Position numbers and translations under genes: made by a program
The notes under the pieces: model-generated
Databases searched by the model: none
What the model saw: only the letters and a program-made list of their open reading frames with translations
What the model was told of the DNA's origin: nothing
Part shown: in pieces, positions 1 through 6,197 of the stretch
How positions within the stretch are numbered: position 1 is the stretch's first letter
How the letters are laid out: each line of letters opens with the position of its first letter
NCBI GenBank assembly: GCA_958426095.1
Contig: CATZYB010000129.1
Location: 1 to 7,336, forward strand
DNA length: 7,336 nucleotides
Direction of reading: 5' to 3'
Origin: an uncultured Lachnospiraceae bacterium
GTDB lineage: Bacteria > Bacillota > Clostridia > Lachnospirales > Lachnospiraceae

Positions 1-241
1 TCTTATAAATGTCCTGAAACTGCTGGATCAAAAATACCGATTTCTGAAGCAGCGCCTGTCCCGTATCGGTCAGCTCAAAACTTTTATTCGTTCTCTCGAT
101 CAGCACCGTATTCAGCTCCGATTCCAGAATGCGGATACTCTTGCTCAATGCCGGCTGCGAAAGATGCAAATGCTCCGACGCCTTACGGAAGTTCCTTGTC
201 TTAGCCAATTCTACAAAATACTCCAATTGTCGAATATCCAC
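1..241 (-). CDS. LysR-family transcriptional regulator, N-terminal part (gene runs off the left edge)
   Basis: Translating the minus strand from the GTG at 241 gives 80 codons with no stop, beginning MDIRQLEYFVELAKTRNF. This is the classic start of a LysR-type winged-helix DNA-binding domain. The helix-turn-helix covers about residues 18-40, with the conserved A21, the S28-Q29-P30-A31-L32-S33 run and I36 of the recognition helix. The wing follows, with LTDTGQALL at about residues 62-70. The effector-binding domain is outside the window. The GTG start is supported by the family N-terminus and by an AAGGGGTG ribosome site at 247-254. The gene lies 54 bp after glf on the same strand. It could be read through from the polysaccharide operon or have its own promoter, but I saw no convincing -35/-10 pair. 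The regulated genes and the ligand cannot be told from this fragment. Confidence 0.9.
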   Translation of the reverse strand, partial: MDIRQLEYFVELAKTRNFRKASEHLHLSQPALSKSIRILESELNTVLIERTNKSFELTDTGQALLQKSVFLIQQFQDIYK

Positions 242-273
242 GGCTTCACCCCTTTATTAAAATATAACCCTTC

Positions 274-295
274 GTCCGCTCCCCCCTATACGGAC
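274..295 (-). other. Short inverted repeat between glf and the LysR-type gene
   Basis: Directly after the glf TAA stop, the arms GTCCG (295-291) and CGGAC (278-274) can pair around a 12-base G-rich loop. A TTATATTTT stretch follows about six bases later. A five-pair stem with a large loop and a displaced T-run is a poor intrinsic terminator. It may be a leaky terminator, a regulator site or chance. The whole 54-bp gap (242-295) otherwise holds only the ribosome site of the next gene and an unpaired TATATT hexamer. Confidence 0.25.
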
Positions 296-1393
296 TTATA
301 ATTCCTTTGAAACCAATTCGAGCGCCGCCTCGATAACCTTATCCATATCGTAATACTGATAATTTCCAAGACGACCGCCAAATATAACCCTATCCTCCTC
401 TGCTGCCAATTTTTTATATTTCTTAAACAACGCATTATTTGCGTCATTATTCACCGGATAATACGGCTCCATACCTACTTTCCACTCGGAAGAATATTCC
501 CTGGAAATCACCGTTTTTTCCTGTTTGCCAAACTCAAAATGCTTGTGTTCGATAATACGCGTATATGGCACTTCTCTTGCCGTATAATTTACAACTGCAT
601 TTCCCTGATAATTATCACAGTCAAGCACCTCTGTCTCAAAACGCACTGAACGGTATTCGAGAGCGCCCAGTTTATATCCATAAAACTCATCGATCATACC
701 GGTAAATAAGGTCTTTTCTGCGATATCCGGATTTTCTCTGATAAATTCAAAATAATCTGTACTTGTTTTCACATCAATGCCGTCCAGCATTTTTTCGATA
801 ATTTTCGTATATCCGCCCATAGGAATTCCCTGGAAACGGTCGTTAAAGTAATTATTATCGTAGGTAAAACGCAGCGGCAAACGTTTGATGATAAATGCCG
901 GAAGCTCCGTGCAGTCGCGGCCCCACTGTTTTTCTGTATATCCTTTGACCAGCTTCTCATATACATCCCGTCCGGCCAGGGACAAAGCCTGTTCCTCCAG
1001 ATTCTTCGGTTCTTCGATATGAAGCTCCTCGATCTGTTTTGCAATAATATCCTTTGCCTCCTGCGGTGTACGGATATTCCACATTTTGCTGAAAGTGTTC
1101 ATATTGAACGGCAGATTATACAGCTCATCCTTATAGACGGCTACCGGAGAATTGATGTAATTATTAAACTCGGCAAACTGATTCACATATTCCCACGTTG
1201 CCTTATTCGACGTATGGAAAATATGCGCCCCATATTTGTGAACGTTAATCCCTTCAATCTCTTCACAATAAACATTTCCTCCGATATGCGGCCGCTTGTC
1301 TATCACCAGACAAGTCTTTCCTCTCTTTTTCGCTTCATAGGCAAATACGGAACCAAATAAACCCGCGCCTACAACTAAATAATCGTATTTCAC
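296..1393 (-). CDS. glf: UDP-galactopyranose mutase
   Basis: This flavoenzyme interconverts UDP-galactopyranose and UDP-galactofuranose in the cytoplasm and so supplies the Galf donor. At 365 aa it is full length for the bacterial family (E. coli Glf is about 367). The N-terminal FAD-binding Rossmann motif is GAGLFG at residues 9-14, followed by D32 at the end of beta-2 and the HIGGN segment at 36-40. The family signature GAHIFHT spans 55-61. KQWGRD contains W157 (Klebsiella W160). R171 corresponds to the substrate-phosphate-binding R174, and Y182 to Y185. R279 in YTRIIEHK matches the second diphosphate-binding arginine (R280), and EPYYP plus GGRLGNYQYYDM at the C-terminus complete the active site. 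All expected residues appear intact. The start is GTG, placed six bases after AGGAGG; the upstream ATG runs into TGA at once. It is the last gene of the six-gene operon. Residue equivalences are from memory of the Klebsiella enzyme. Confidence 0.97.
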   Translation of the reverse strand: MKYDYLVVGAGLFGSVFAYEAKKRGKTCLVIDKRPHIGGNVYCEEIEGINVHKYGAHIFHTSNKATWEYVNQFAEFNNYINSPVAVYKDELYNLPFNMNTFSKMWNIRTPQEAKDIIAKQIEELHIEEPKNLEEQALSLAGRDVYEKLVKGYTEKQWGRDCTELPAFIIKRLPLRFTYDNNYFNDRFQGIPMGGYTKIIEKMLDGIDVKTSTDYFEFIRENPDIAEKTLFTGMIDEFYGYKLGALEYRSVRFETEVLDCDNYQGNAVVNYTAREVPYTRIIEHKHFEFGKQEKTVISREYSSEWKVGMEPYYPVNNDANNALFKKYKKLAAEEDRVIFGGRLGNYQYYDMDKVIEAALELVSKEL

Positions 1394-1399
1394 ACCATA

Positions 1400-1406
1400 C
1401 CTCCTA
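1400..1406 (-). promoter_or_regulatory. glf ribosome-binding site fused to the preceding stop codon (TAGGAGG)
   Basis: The TAG stop of the upstream glycosyltransferase (1406-1404) shares bases with a perfect AGGAGG (1405-1400), six bases before the glf GTG. A ribosome that terminates here sits on the next initiation site, so translation is probably coupled. The site also decides the glf start, because the nearby ATG at 1398-1396 is followed two codons later by TGA. Confidence 0.85.
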
Positions 1407-2348
1407 TCCGATCACTTTACAAAAGGCCTGGAGAGCCCTGATCTTCATTCTTCCTCCGGTCATATGATAGTCATCCATAATTTTTATAACTTCATTTATC
1501 AATTGTCTGGCATTGGCCGGACGGTCCACGACCAGATCTGATCCAATAAAATGTATAAACCATGCCGTATAAGGCCGGCTCCATTTTTTCAGAAAACCTT
1601 TTTTATACCAAAACTCTGTGATTATCCGCATATTATAAACGTGCTGCCTTAACTTCCGTTCATTTGCACCGCCATACCTGTTCATCAATGAACCCTGGCG
1701 AAAACACTGATAAAAGTGAAGCTTATCACTGATAAACTGAATACTTTTCGCCATCGGCATAACCTGAAAAATAAATACCAGATCTTCACCAAAAGGTATT
1801 TCCTCTGAGAATCTCAGATGGTTCTTCTTTAAAAACTTTCTGGAAAACGCCCGATTCCACACAAAGGGATTGCCCCCCGGCTCGTTAAAAAGTGCATCCG
1901 GCTCAAATTCCGGATAATAAACATCTTTACTGCTCAATCCCCAGACGATCCAATCATCCGGTTCAGGTATTTCAGGAAACGGTGTAGAGCCGAACACAAT
2001 AATGTCCGCGCCATAGCTCAAATGTTCCTCATAAATCCTTTCACAGGCGTTTTTAGCAACATAATCATCCGGGTCAAGAAAGAAAATCATTTCACCGGAA
2101 GCAGCATCCAACCCGGCGTTCCTGGCTGAGGCTGTACCCCCATTTTCCTTATCGATCATCTGGATCCGGCTGTCCAATGCCATATATTGGCGCAAAATAT
2201 CCGCAGAATGATCTTTGCTTCCATCATTGACGCCAATAATCTCAATATCAAGCAGGGTCTGATTGATCAAGCTTTCCAGACACCGGCTCAGATAATCTTC
2301 CACATTATATATCGGCAAAATTATCGAGACTTTTGGTCTTTTAACCAT
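1404..2348 (-). CDS. Family-2 glycosyltransferase (GT-A fold)
   Basis: Likely a cytoplasmic transferase that adds one sugar from a nucleotide-sugar donor to the lipid-linked glycan. The GT-A domain fills about residues 5-215: VSIILPIYNVEDYL (7-20), NDGS (41-44) in the nucleotide-binding loop, NGGTASARNAG (69-79), the metal-binding D-x-D variant DPDD at 92-95, and the E-D pair at 188-189 (GEDLVF) that normally carries the catalytic base. The rest is helical with no clear membrane segment. The length, 314 aa, is ordinary for the family. The ATG at 2348 follows a GAGGGG site by five bases and lies inside the last 28 bases of the preceding gene. Its first 44 residues match that gene's product at 30 positions without gaps, so the two may descend from a duplication. 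Donor and acceptor cannot be read from sequence; with glf adjacent, a galactofuranosyl- or galactopyranosyltransferase role is a guess. Confidence 0.9.
   Translation of the reverse strand: MVKRPKVSIILPIYNVEDYLSRCLESLINQTLLDIEIIGVNDGSKDHSADILRQYMALDSRIQMIDKENGGTASARNAGLDAASGEMIFFLDPDDYVAKNACERIYEEHLSYGADIIVFGSTPFPEIPEPDDWIVWGLSSKDVYYPEFEPDALFNEPGGNPFVWNRAFSRKFLKKNHLRFSEEIPFGEDLVFIFQVMPMAKSIQFISDKLHFYQCFRQGSLMNRYGGANERKLRQHVYNMRIITEFWYKKGFLKKWSRPYTAWFIHFIGSDLVVDRPANARQLINEVIKIMDDYHMTGGRMKIRALQAFCKVIG
2321..2348 (-). other. 28-bp coding overlap between two glycosyltransferase genes
   Basis: The same 28 bases encode the end of the upstream enzyme (WLKDQKSR then TAA) and, in another frame, the start of the downstream one (MVKRPKVSI). 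The overlap includes the family-conserved RPKVS lead-in of the downstream protein. The downstream ribosome site, GAGGGG at 2354-2360, also lies inside upstream coding sequence. Both frames read cleanly, and the N-terminus of each protein aligns with the other, so this is a real overlap and not a start error. Confidence 0.85.
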
Positions 2349-3523
2349 GCTATTCCCCTCGCAATCTTCTTACATCCAAGCTTAAATGTATATCTAATTC
2401 CGTCGTCTTTTACGCTTTGAATCCCGCCAAGGAATTTCCTCGGGAAGAACGTGATCAATCGCCCGATCTTATAGGAATAAGAATTCTTGATCTCACGGAC
2501 TGCTTTCGACGTATATCCCGGCTGGTTCAATGCTTTCTGAGTGTAATATACCGCAGGGTCCTCTACTAACTTCTTAACATCTTTCCACTTATAATCTTCA
2601 AAATATTTCGGATTCATCGTGCCTTTTTCAAAGTCATCCCGAAACTCCATAGCGGCACGCTCAATGAAAATGTATTTATATTTTGGCGCCAATCTTTCAA
2701 AATTCCACATGTAGGTATCATATTTGATACGTTTGCACACAAATTCCAGACGGCCGCGGTTCAGTGGATTCGTATCCAAAAAACGCTGCATTTCTGCATA
2801 TTCATCACATACGCAGAATACTTTACCCGGAGAATTCACCGAGGAACTTTCATTGTCCTGACGATAATGCAGGAACGCGTCACGGGTCAGCTGTACTCTC
2901 TTTGCTAAAGCCATCACTTTAAAATTAAAGCTCGAATCCTGGAAGGAGGCTCCCGGCGTCTCATTAAACCGGATATTATTTTCCCGAATAAATTCCCGAC
3001 GATAAATCGCAGACCAAATGGTCGGCTTCAAATTAAAAAAGTCCACCATTTCCATCGGGGCTCTGAAATCTGTTGCCGGGCAGAAGGTAACGCCTTCCCT
3101 GGCCTTAGAAACGATCTCCACCTTTTCATTTCTTTCTCTCGGAACGGAATAATAAAAATAATAACCGGATTTTACAACATCCAACTGATCTTTTTTCGCT
3201 ATCCGGTACAGTTTTTCAAACATATCCGCTTCTGCATAGTCATCAGATTCCACGATACCGACATATTCACCCTCGGCCATATCAAAGCCGCGGTTCATGG
3301 AATTCCCATATCCGCTGTTCGGCTTTGTGATCACTTTCACCCGGGCATCTTTTTCGACATATTCCTGAATAATTGCCGGAGATGAATCTGTAGAGCCGTC
3401 ATCCACACATATAATTTCAATATCTTTTAATGTCTGATTCACAATACTGTCCAGACATTGACGCAAATATTTTTCAACATTATAAATCGGTACAACAACT
3501 GATACCTTTGGTCTTCCCATCAT
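2321..3523 (-). CDS. Family-2 glycosyltransferase (GT-A fold) with long C-terminal extension
   Basis: Predicted cytoplasmic sugar transferase acting on the growing polysaccharide. The GT-A core spans about residues 5-225: VSVVVPIYNVEKYL (7-20), DDGSTD (41-46), NSGYGNSMNRGF (69-80), and the metal-binding ESDD (92-95), at the same position as DPDD in its downstream paralogue. The expected E-D base motif reads QD (195-196, SFQDSSF); the aspartate is kept. About 170 further residues, rich in Lys, Tyr and Phe, follow and may bind acceptor or membrane; I do not recognise a domain there. At 400 aa it is longer than a minimal family-2 enzyme. Two ATGs in a row (3523 and 3520) sit five and eight bases after AGGAGG; either could be used, and I keep the first. 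The gene starts 9 bp after the ATPase gene and overlaps the next gene by 28 bp. Sugar specificity is unknown. Confidence 0.9.
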   Translation of the reverse strand: MMGRPKVSVVVPIYNVEKYLRQCLDSIVNQTLKDIEIICVDDGSTDSSPAIIQEYVEKDARVKVITKPNSGYGNSMNRGFDMAEGEYVGIVESDDYAEADMFEKLYRIAKKDQLDVVKSGYYFYYSVPRERNEKVEIVSKAREGVTFCPATDFRAPMEMVDFFNLKPTIWSAIYRREFIRENNIRFNETPGASFQDSSFNFKVMALAKRVQLTRDAFLHYRQDNESSSVNSPGKVFCVCDEYAEMQRFLDTNPLNRGRLEFVCKRIKYDTYMWNFERLAPKYKYIFIERAAMEFRDDFEKGTMNPKYFEDYKWKDVKKLVEDPAVYYTQKALNQPGYTSKAVREIKNSYSYKIGRLITFFPRKFLGGIQSVKDDGIRYTFKLGCKKIARGIAWLKDQKSR

Positions 3524-3528
3524 TTTTT

Positions 3529-3535
3529 CCTCCTA
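3529..3535 (-). promoter_or_regulatory. Ribosome-binding site fused to the ATPase stop codon (TAGGAGG)
   Basis: The TAG that ends the Wzt-like gene (3535-3533) overlaps AGGAGG (3534-3529) for the following glycosyltransferase, five bases before its first ATG. The layout is the same as at the glf junction and predicts coupled translation. Confidence 0.85.
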
Positions 3536-4273
3536 TCTGTTCACCTGCATGTATTCATCACAGACTTCGCCAACCAGGCCGCTTCTGCGTACCCGGCCTT
3601 TTTCCAGCCAGATGGCGTGATCGCAAAGTTCACGCACAGAATTGATATCATGAGACACGTAGAGCAGCGTTGTTCCGCCGTCCAGCATTTCCCGCATACG
3701 CCCATAACATTTCTGCTGGAACTGATAATCGCCGACGGATAAAATCTCGTCGACTACCAAGATATCCGGACGCACCATTGTCGCAATGGCAAAGCCCAAA
3801 CGGGCCTGCATACCGGAAGAAAAATTTTTAATAGGTACATCCAGAAATTGATGCAGCTCTGCAAAATCCACAATTTCATCAAAATGCTCCTGCATAAATT
3901 TTCTGGAATGGCCCAGTACTGTACCGTTCAGAAAAATATTTTCCCGGGCCGTCATATTGTAATCGAATCCGGCGCCAAGCTCGATCAGCGGAGCGATGCT
4001 TCCGTTAATTTTTATGCTCCCTTTATACGGTTTTAAAATGCCGCAGGTAGATTTCAGCAGCGTGGATTTTCCGGAGCCGTTCACGCCGATCAGTCCCCAG
4101 GACTCCCCCCGCTTTACTTTCAGATTGACATCCTGAAGCGCAAGAAATTCCTGAAACATCAATTCCCGCCGAATGAGTTTTATAAAATATTCCTTTAAAT
4201 CACTGATCTTTTCCGATGCCAGATTGAACCGTATCGTCAAATGATCAATGTCAACTATATAATCCTGTTCCAT
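3533..4273 (-). CDS. Polysaccharide ABC exporter, ATP-binding subunit (Wzt/TagH type)
   Basis: This is the cytoplasmic ATPase that pairs with the permease encoded just upstream to export a lipid-linked glycan. Visible motifs are the Walker A GVNGSGKST (63-71), a Q-loop region near IELGAGFDYNMTARENIFLNG (98-117, the stretch typical of polysaccharide exporters), the ABC signature FSSGMQAR (151-158), Walker B ILVVDE (171-176), the SVGD D-loop (179-182) and the switch histidine H208. An extra helix before Walker A (about 19-43, SDLKEYFIKLIRRE) is usual in the Wzt/TagH/KpsT group. At 246 aa it ends right after the nucleotide-binding domain, so the C-terminal carbohydrate-binding domain found in long Wzt proteins is absent. 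By analogy with short Wzt of Klebsiella galactan systems, export should not require recognition of a capped chain end. The start follows AGGAG by eight bases. Confidence 0.95.
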   Translation of the reverse strand: MEQDYIVDIDHLTIRFNLASEKISDLKEYFIKLIRRELMFQEFLALQDVNLKVKRGESWGLIGVNGSGKSTLLKSTCGILKPYKGSIKINGSIAPLIELGAGFDYNMTARENIFLNGTVLGHSRKFMQEHFDEIVDFAELHQFLDVPIKNFSSGMQARLGFAIATMVRPDILVVDEILSVGDYQFQQKCYGRMREMLDGGTTLLYVSHDINSVRELCDHAIWLEKGRVRRSGLVGEVCDEYMQVNR

Positions 4274-4281
4274 CTTCTGCG

Positions 4282-4287
4282 CTCCTA
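4282..4287 (-). promoter_or_regulatory. Ribosome-binding site fused to the permease stop codon (TAGGAG)
   Basis: The permease stop TAG (4287-4285) overlaps AGGAG (4286-4282), eight bases before the ATPase ATG at 4273. It is the third junction of this type in the operon and fits a need for matched synthesis of the two transporter subunits. Confidence 0.8.
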
Positions 4288-5073
4288 TAAATATAAGATA
4301 AATTTATCCTGAGTCTTTTTAAATACAAACAGGCCTAAAGCCAGCATGATAAAAGCCCAGATCCAGCCGCCCACAAATACTCTCATTGTCGGAAAACAAC
4401 CATAGAGAACAAGGTCCCGGAAATGCTCCACATAATACCAGGCCGGATTGACCCATTCAACAATCGTCCGAAGCCACTGGGGAAGCAGATCGATCGGATA
4501 AAACAATGGTGTGATATACTGCCACGCCACGAGAAAAGCTCCATAAATATACTGAATATCTCTGAAAAAAACATTTGCTGCCGAAAGAAAAAATCCCATA
4601 CCGCAGGCAAAAATATACACCTGAATAATTAAAATCGGCGTTGCCAGCAAATACGGTGTAAATGCCGAACGCGTCACAAGCATAACGAGAACCAACGCTC
4701 CCAGGGAGAATACAAAATCTACCATGGTACTTGTGACCTTTGACAATGTAAAAATATATTTCGGAACATAAATCTTTTTGATCAACGCTCCATTATCCAG
4801 CACTGAATACATAGCCATTGTCGTGGAATTCCGAATAAAATCAAAAACTGCCTGCCCGGATAATAAATAAACCGGGAAATTTTCAATTCCTGCCCGGAAC
4901 ATATGAGAAAACACAGCTACCATAACAAGCATGATCAGCAGCGGATTTAAAATACTCCACAAATAGCCGAGAAAGCTTCTCCGGTACTTTAACTTCAAAT
5001 CCCGGACAACCAGTTCCCGCAATAAATCTTTATATCGAAAAAGTGTGTTCAACCGTTCCATCATCAGATTCAT
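4285..5073 (-). CDS. Polysaccharide ABC exporter, membrane permease (Wzm/TagG type, ABC-2 family)
   Basis: An integral membrane subunit that forms the path for a lipid-linked polysaccharide across the cytoplasmic membrane. The length, 262 aa, is normal for the family. The amphipathic N-terminus carries the hallmark RDLKLKYRRSFLGYLWS (24-40), with NPLL at the start of the first membrane span. Hydrophobic segments lie at about 38-57, 66-82 (weaker), 116-134, 142-166, 176-197 and 232-252, giving six. The FFRDIQYIYG segment (169-178) and the LFYPIDLLP loop (190-198) are also typical of ABC-2 polysaccharide permeases. The first of three nearby ATGs (residues 1, 4 and 5) is nine bases after AAGGAG and is preferred. 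It starts 24 bp after the first operon gene and ends 11 bp before its ATPase partner, which is the standard order for this transporter. Confidence 0.95.
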   Translation of the reverse strand: MNLMMERLNTLFRYKDLLRELVVRDLKLKYRRSFLGYLWSILNPLLIMLVMVAVFSHMFRAGIENFPVYLLSGQAVFDFIRNSTTMAMYSVLDNGALIKKIYVPKYIFTLSKVTSTMVDFVFSLGALVLVMLVTRSAFTPYLLATPILIIQVYIFACGMGFFLSAANVFFRDIQYIYGAFLVAWQYITPLFYPIDLLPQWLRTIVEWVNPAWYYVEHFRDLVLYGCFPTMRVFVGGWIWAFIMLALGLFVFKKTQDKFILYL

Positions 5074-5097
5074 ACCAAGAATCTCCTTACGCGTATT

Positions 5098-6102
5098 TTA
5101 ATAAGAATTTCTGCGGTGTTTAAATGCCAATACCGCCGCCGGGAAAGTTAAAAATCCCGTATACCGCATAAACCATACCGCTTTATTTTTTACACTATAG
5201 TAAGCTCCGGGATTACGCTTTTTTATAAAAGCATCTAATGCCATCGCCTCTTTACGTTTGCCGCTGCCCAATGGAAAACTGATATAGATCTTCATCTGAC
5301 TTCCGATCATCCATCCAAGGATTTCATTGATGTACTGTCGCTGGGCTTCGCTTAATTTATCATCCATATGCTCTGCATACCGTTCCAGACGCAGCAAAAC
5401 ATGCAGATGATTTTTAAGATTCGCCTGCATTTTCTTAATTGACATACTTTGATTCGGCAGTCCCAGACGATACCGATATACGGATGGTTCAAGAAAAATC
5501 AACGTCTCCACATAGGGGATCGGGAATGTGATATATTCCATATCCACATAAAACATATGCTCGTCAATTTTTACCCGCATCTTCCGCAAAATCTCTGTTT
5601 TGATCGTCATCGCATGCATTGGCACCGTAACTTTTCCGGCCGCCTCTTCCAGACGATAAATCCTTCCATATTCCACCTTTTCAAATGGATATTCCTGAAG
5701 CTTTGCCGGTTTCCGGGTTGTGTGGTCCACCATGGTATAATTACTCCCGACTACATCCACATCCAGCCGTTTCAGCATTTTGACCAGACGGCGGAAATTT
5801 TCCGTATCCACCCAATCGTCACCGTCAACGACTTTAAAATACTTTCCGGCCGCTTCCTCAATTCCCCGGTTAATCGTAGAGCCGTGACCGCCATTCACTT
5901 TTGTGATCACACGGAAAGTCTGCGGATACTCCGTCTCATACCTTTTACCGATCTCCTCTGTTCTGTCCGCAGAACCATCATTGACAACAAGGACCTCCAG
6001 ATCCTCCATAATATCCGGATGGATAAAGGAAGTTAATGTCTCCTCCAAATAGGCTTCCACATTATAACTCGGTACAACAACCGTTAATATCTTTTCACTC
6101 AT
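5098..6102 (-). CDS. Family-2 glycosyltransferase, first gene of the operon
   Basis: Predicted cytoplasmic sugar transferase. The GT-A core runs from TVVVPSYNVEAYLE (7-20) through NDGSAD (41-46), NGGHGSTINRG (70-80) and the metal-binding DGDDW (93-97). At the usual E-D base position it reads VDMEY (186-190): the aspartate is present but the preceding glutamate is replaced by valine, with another acid at 189. The C-terminal 140 residues are basic and mostly helical, and end with a hydrophobic patch (about 308-326) followed by KHRRNSY, which may touch the membrane. The length is 334 aa. It has the weakest ribosome site of the set, AGGAAAGAG at 6111-6119, although it is the first gene after the promoter at 6143-6171. 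It is closest in style to the other two operon transferases and not to the ExoA-like enzyme upstream. The donor sugar is unknown. Confidence 0.9.
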   Translation of the reverse strand: MSEKILTVVVPSYNVEAYLEETLTSFIHPDIMEDLEVLVVNDGSADRTEEIGKRYETEYPQTFRVITKVNGGHGSTINRGIEEAAGKYFKVVDGDDWVDTENFRRLVKMLKRLDVDVVGSNYTMVDHTTRKPAKLQEYPFEKVEYGRIYRLEEAAGKVTVPMHAMTIKTEILRKMRVKIDEHMFYVDMEYITFPIPYVETLIFLEPSVYRYRLGLPNQSMSIKKMQANLKNHLHVLLRLERYAEHMDDKLSEAQRQYINEILGWMIGSQMKIYISFPLGSGKRKEAMALDAFIKKRNPGAYYSVKNKAVWFMRYTGFLTFPAAVLAFKHRRNSY

Positions 6103-6197
6103 AATGGGTTCTCTTTCCTGAATTTTCTATTATATCCTTTTTATTCTAAAGCTTTTGCACAGGTTTGTCAACGTATTGCAGCCGTCGCCGCCTCCGT
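6103..6197. other. Intergenic region between the ExoA-like gene and the operon
   Basis: It holds the operon promoter (6143-6171), an AT-rich leader with a second perfect TATAAT (6129-6134) that lacks a usable -35 partner, and the ribosome site of the next gene. A GC-rich inverted repeat (CGCCG 6206-6202 with CGGCG 6190-6186) spans the stop codon of the ExoA-like gene but has no T-run, so it is not a convincing terminator. Read-through from the upstream unit into the operon is therefore possible. Confidence 0.7.
6143..6171 (-). promoter_or_regulatory. Sigma-A-type promoter of the six-gene polysaccharide operon
   Basis: The minus strand carries a perfect -35 TTGACA (6171-6166), a 17-base spacer and a -10 TAGAAT (6148-6143) that matches five of six consensus bases. 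The predicted start of transcription is near 6136, which leaves a leader of about 33 bases before the ATG at 6102. No other comparable pair was seen before the internal genes, whose gaps are too short for promoters, so this should drive 5098-6102 through glf. No obvious operator palindrome flanks it. Confidence 0.85.

Noticed and set aside
1019..1360. A 113-codon open frame on the plus strand
   Set aside because: Antisense to the FAD-binding half of glf; no independent support.
2321..2348. Frameshift or assembly error between the two adjacent glycosyltransferase genes
   Set aside because: Both frames read cleanly, the downstream gene has its own ribosome site, and its N-terminus matches the complete N-terminus of its neighbour, so these are two intact genes.
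5449..6036. A 195-codon open frame on the plus strand
   Set aside because: It lies wholly opposite a well-supported glycosyltransferase gene, has no ribosome site or recognisable motif, and its His/Ile-rich composition is that of an antisense shadow.
6129..6134. Perfect TATAAT hexamer as a second operon promoter
   Set aside because: There is no -35-like hexamer at 16-18 bases upstream; it lies in the leader of the better promoter at 6143-6171.
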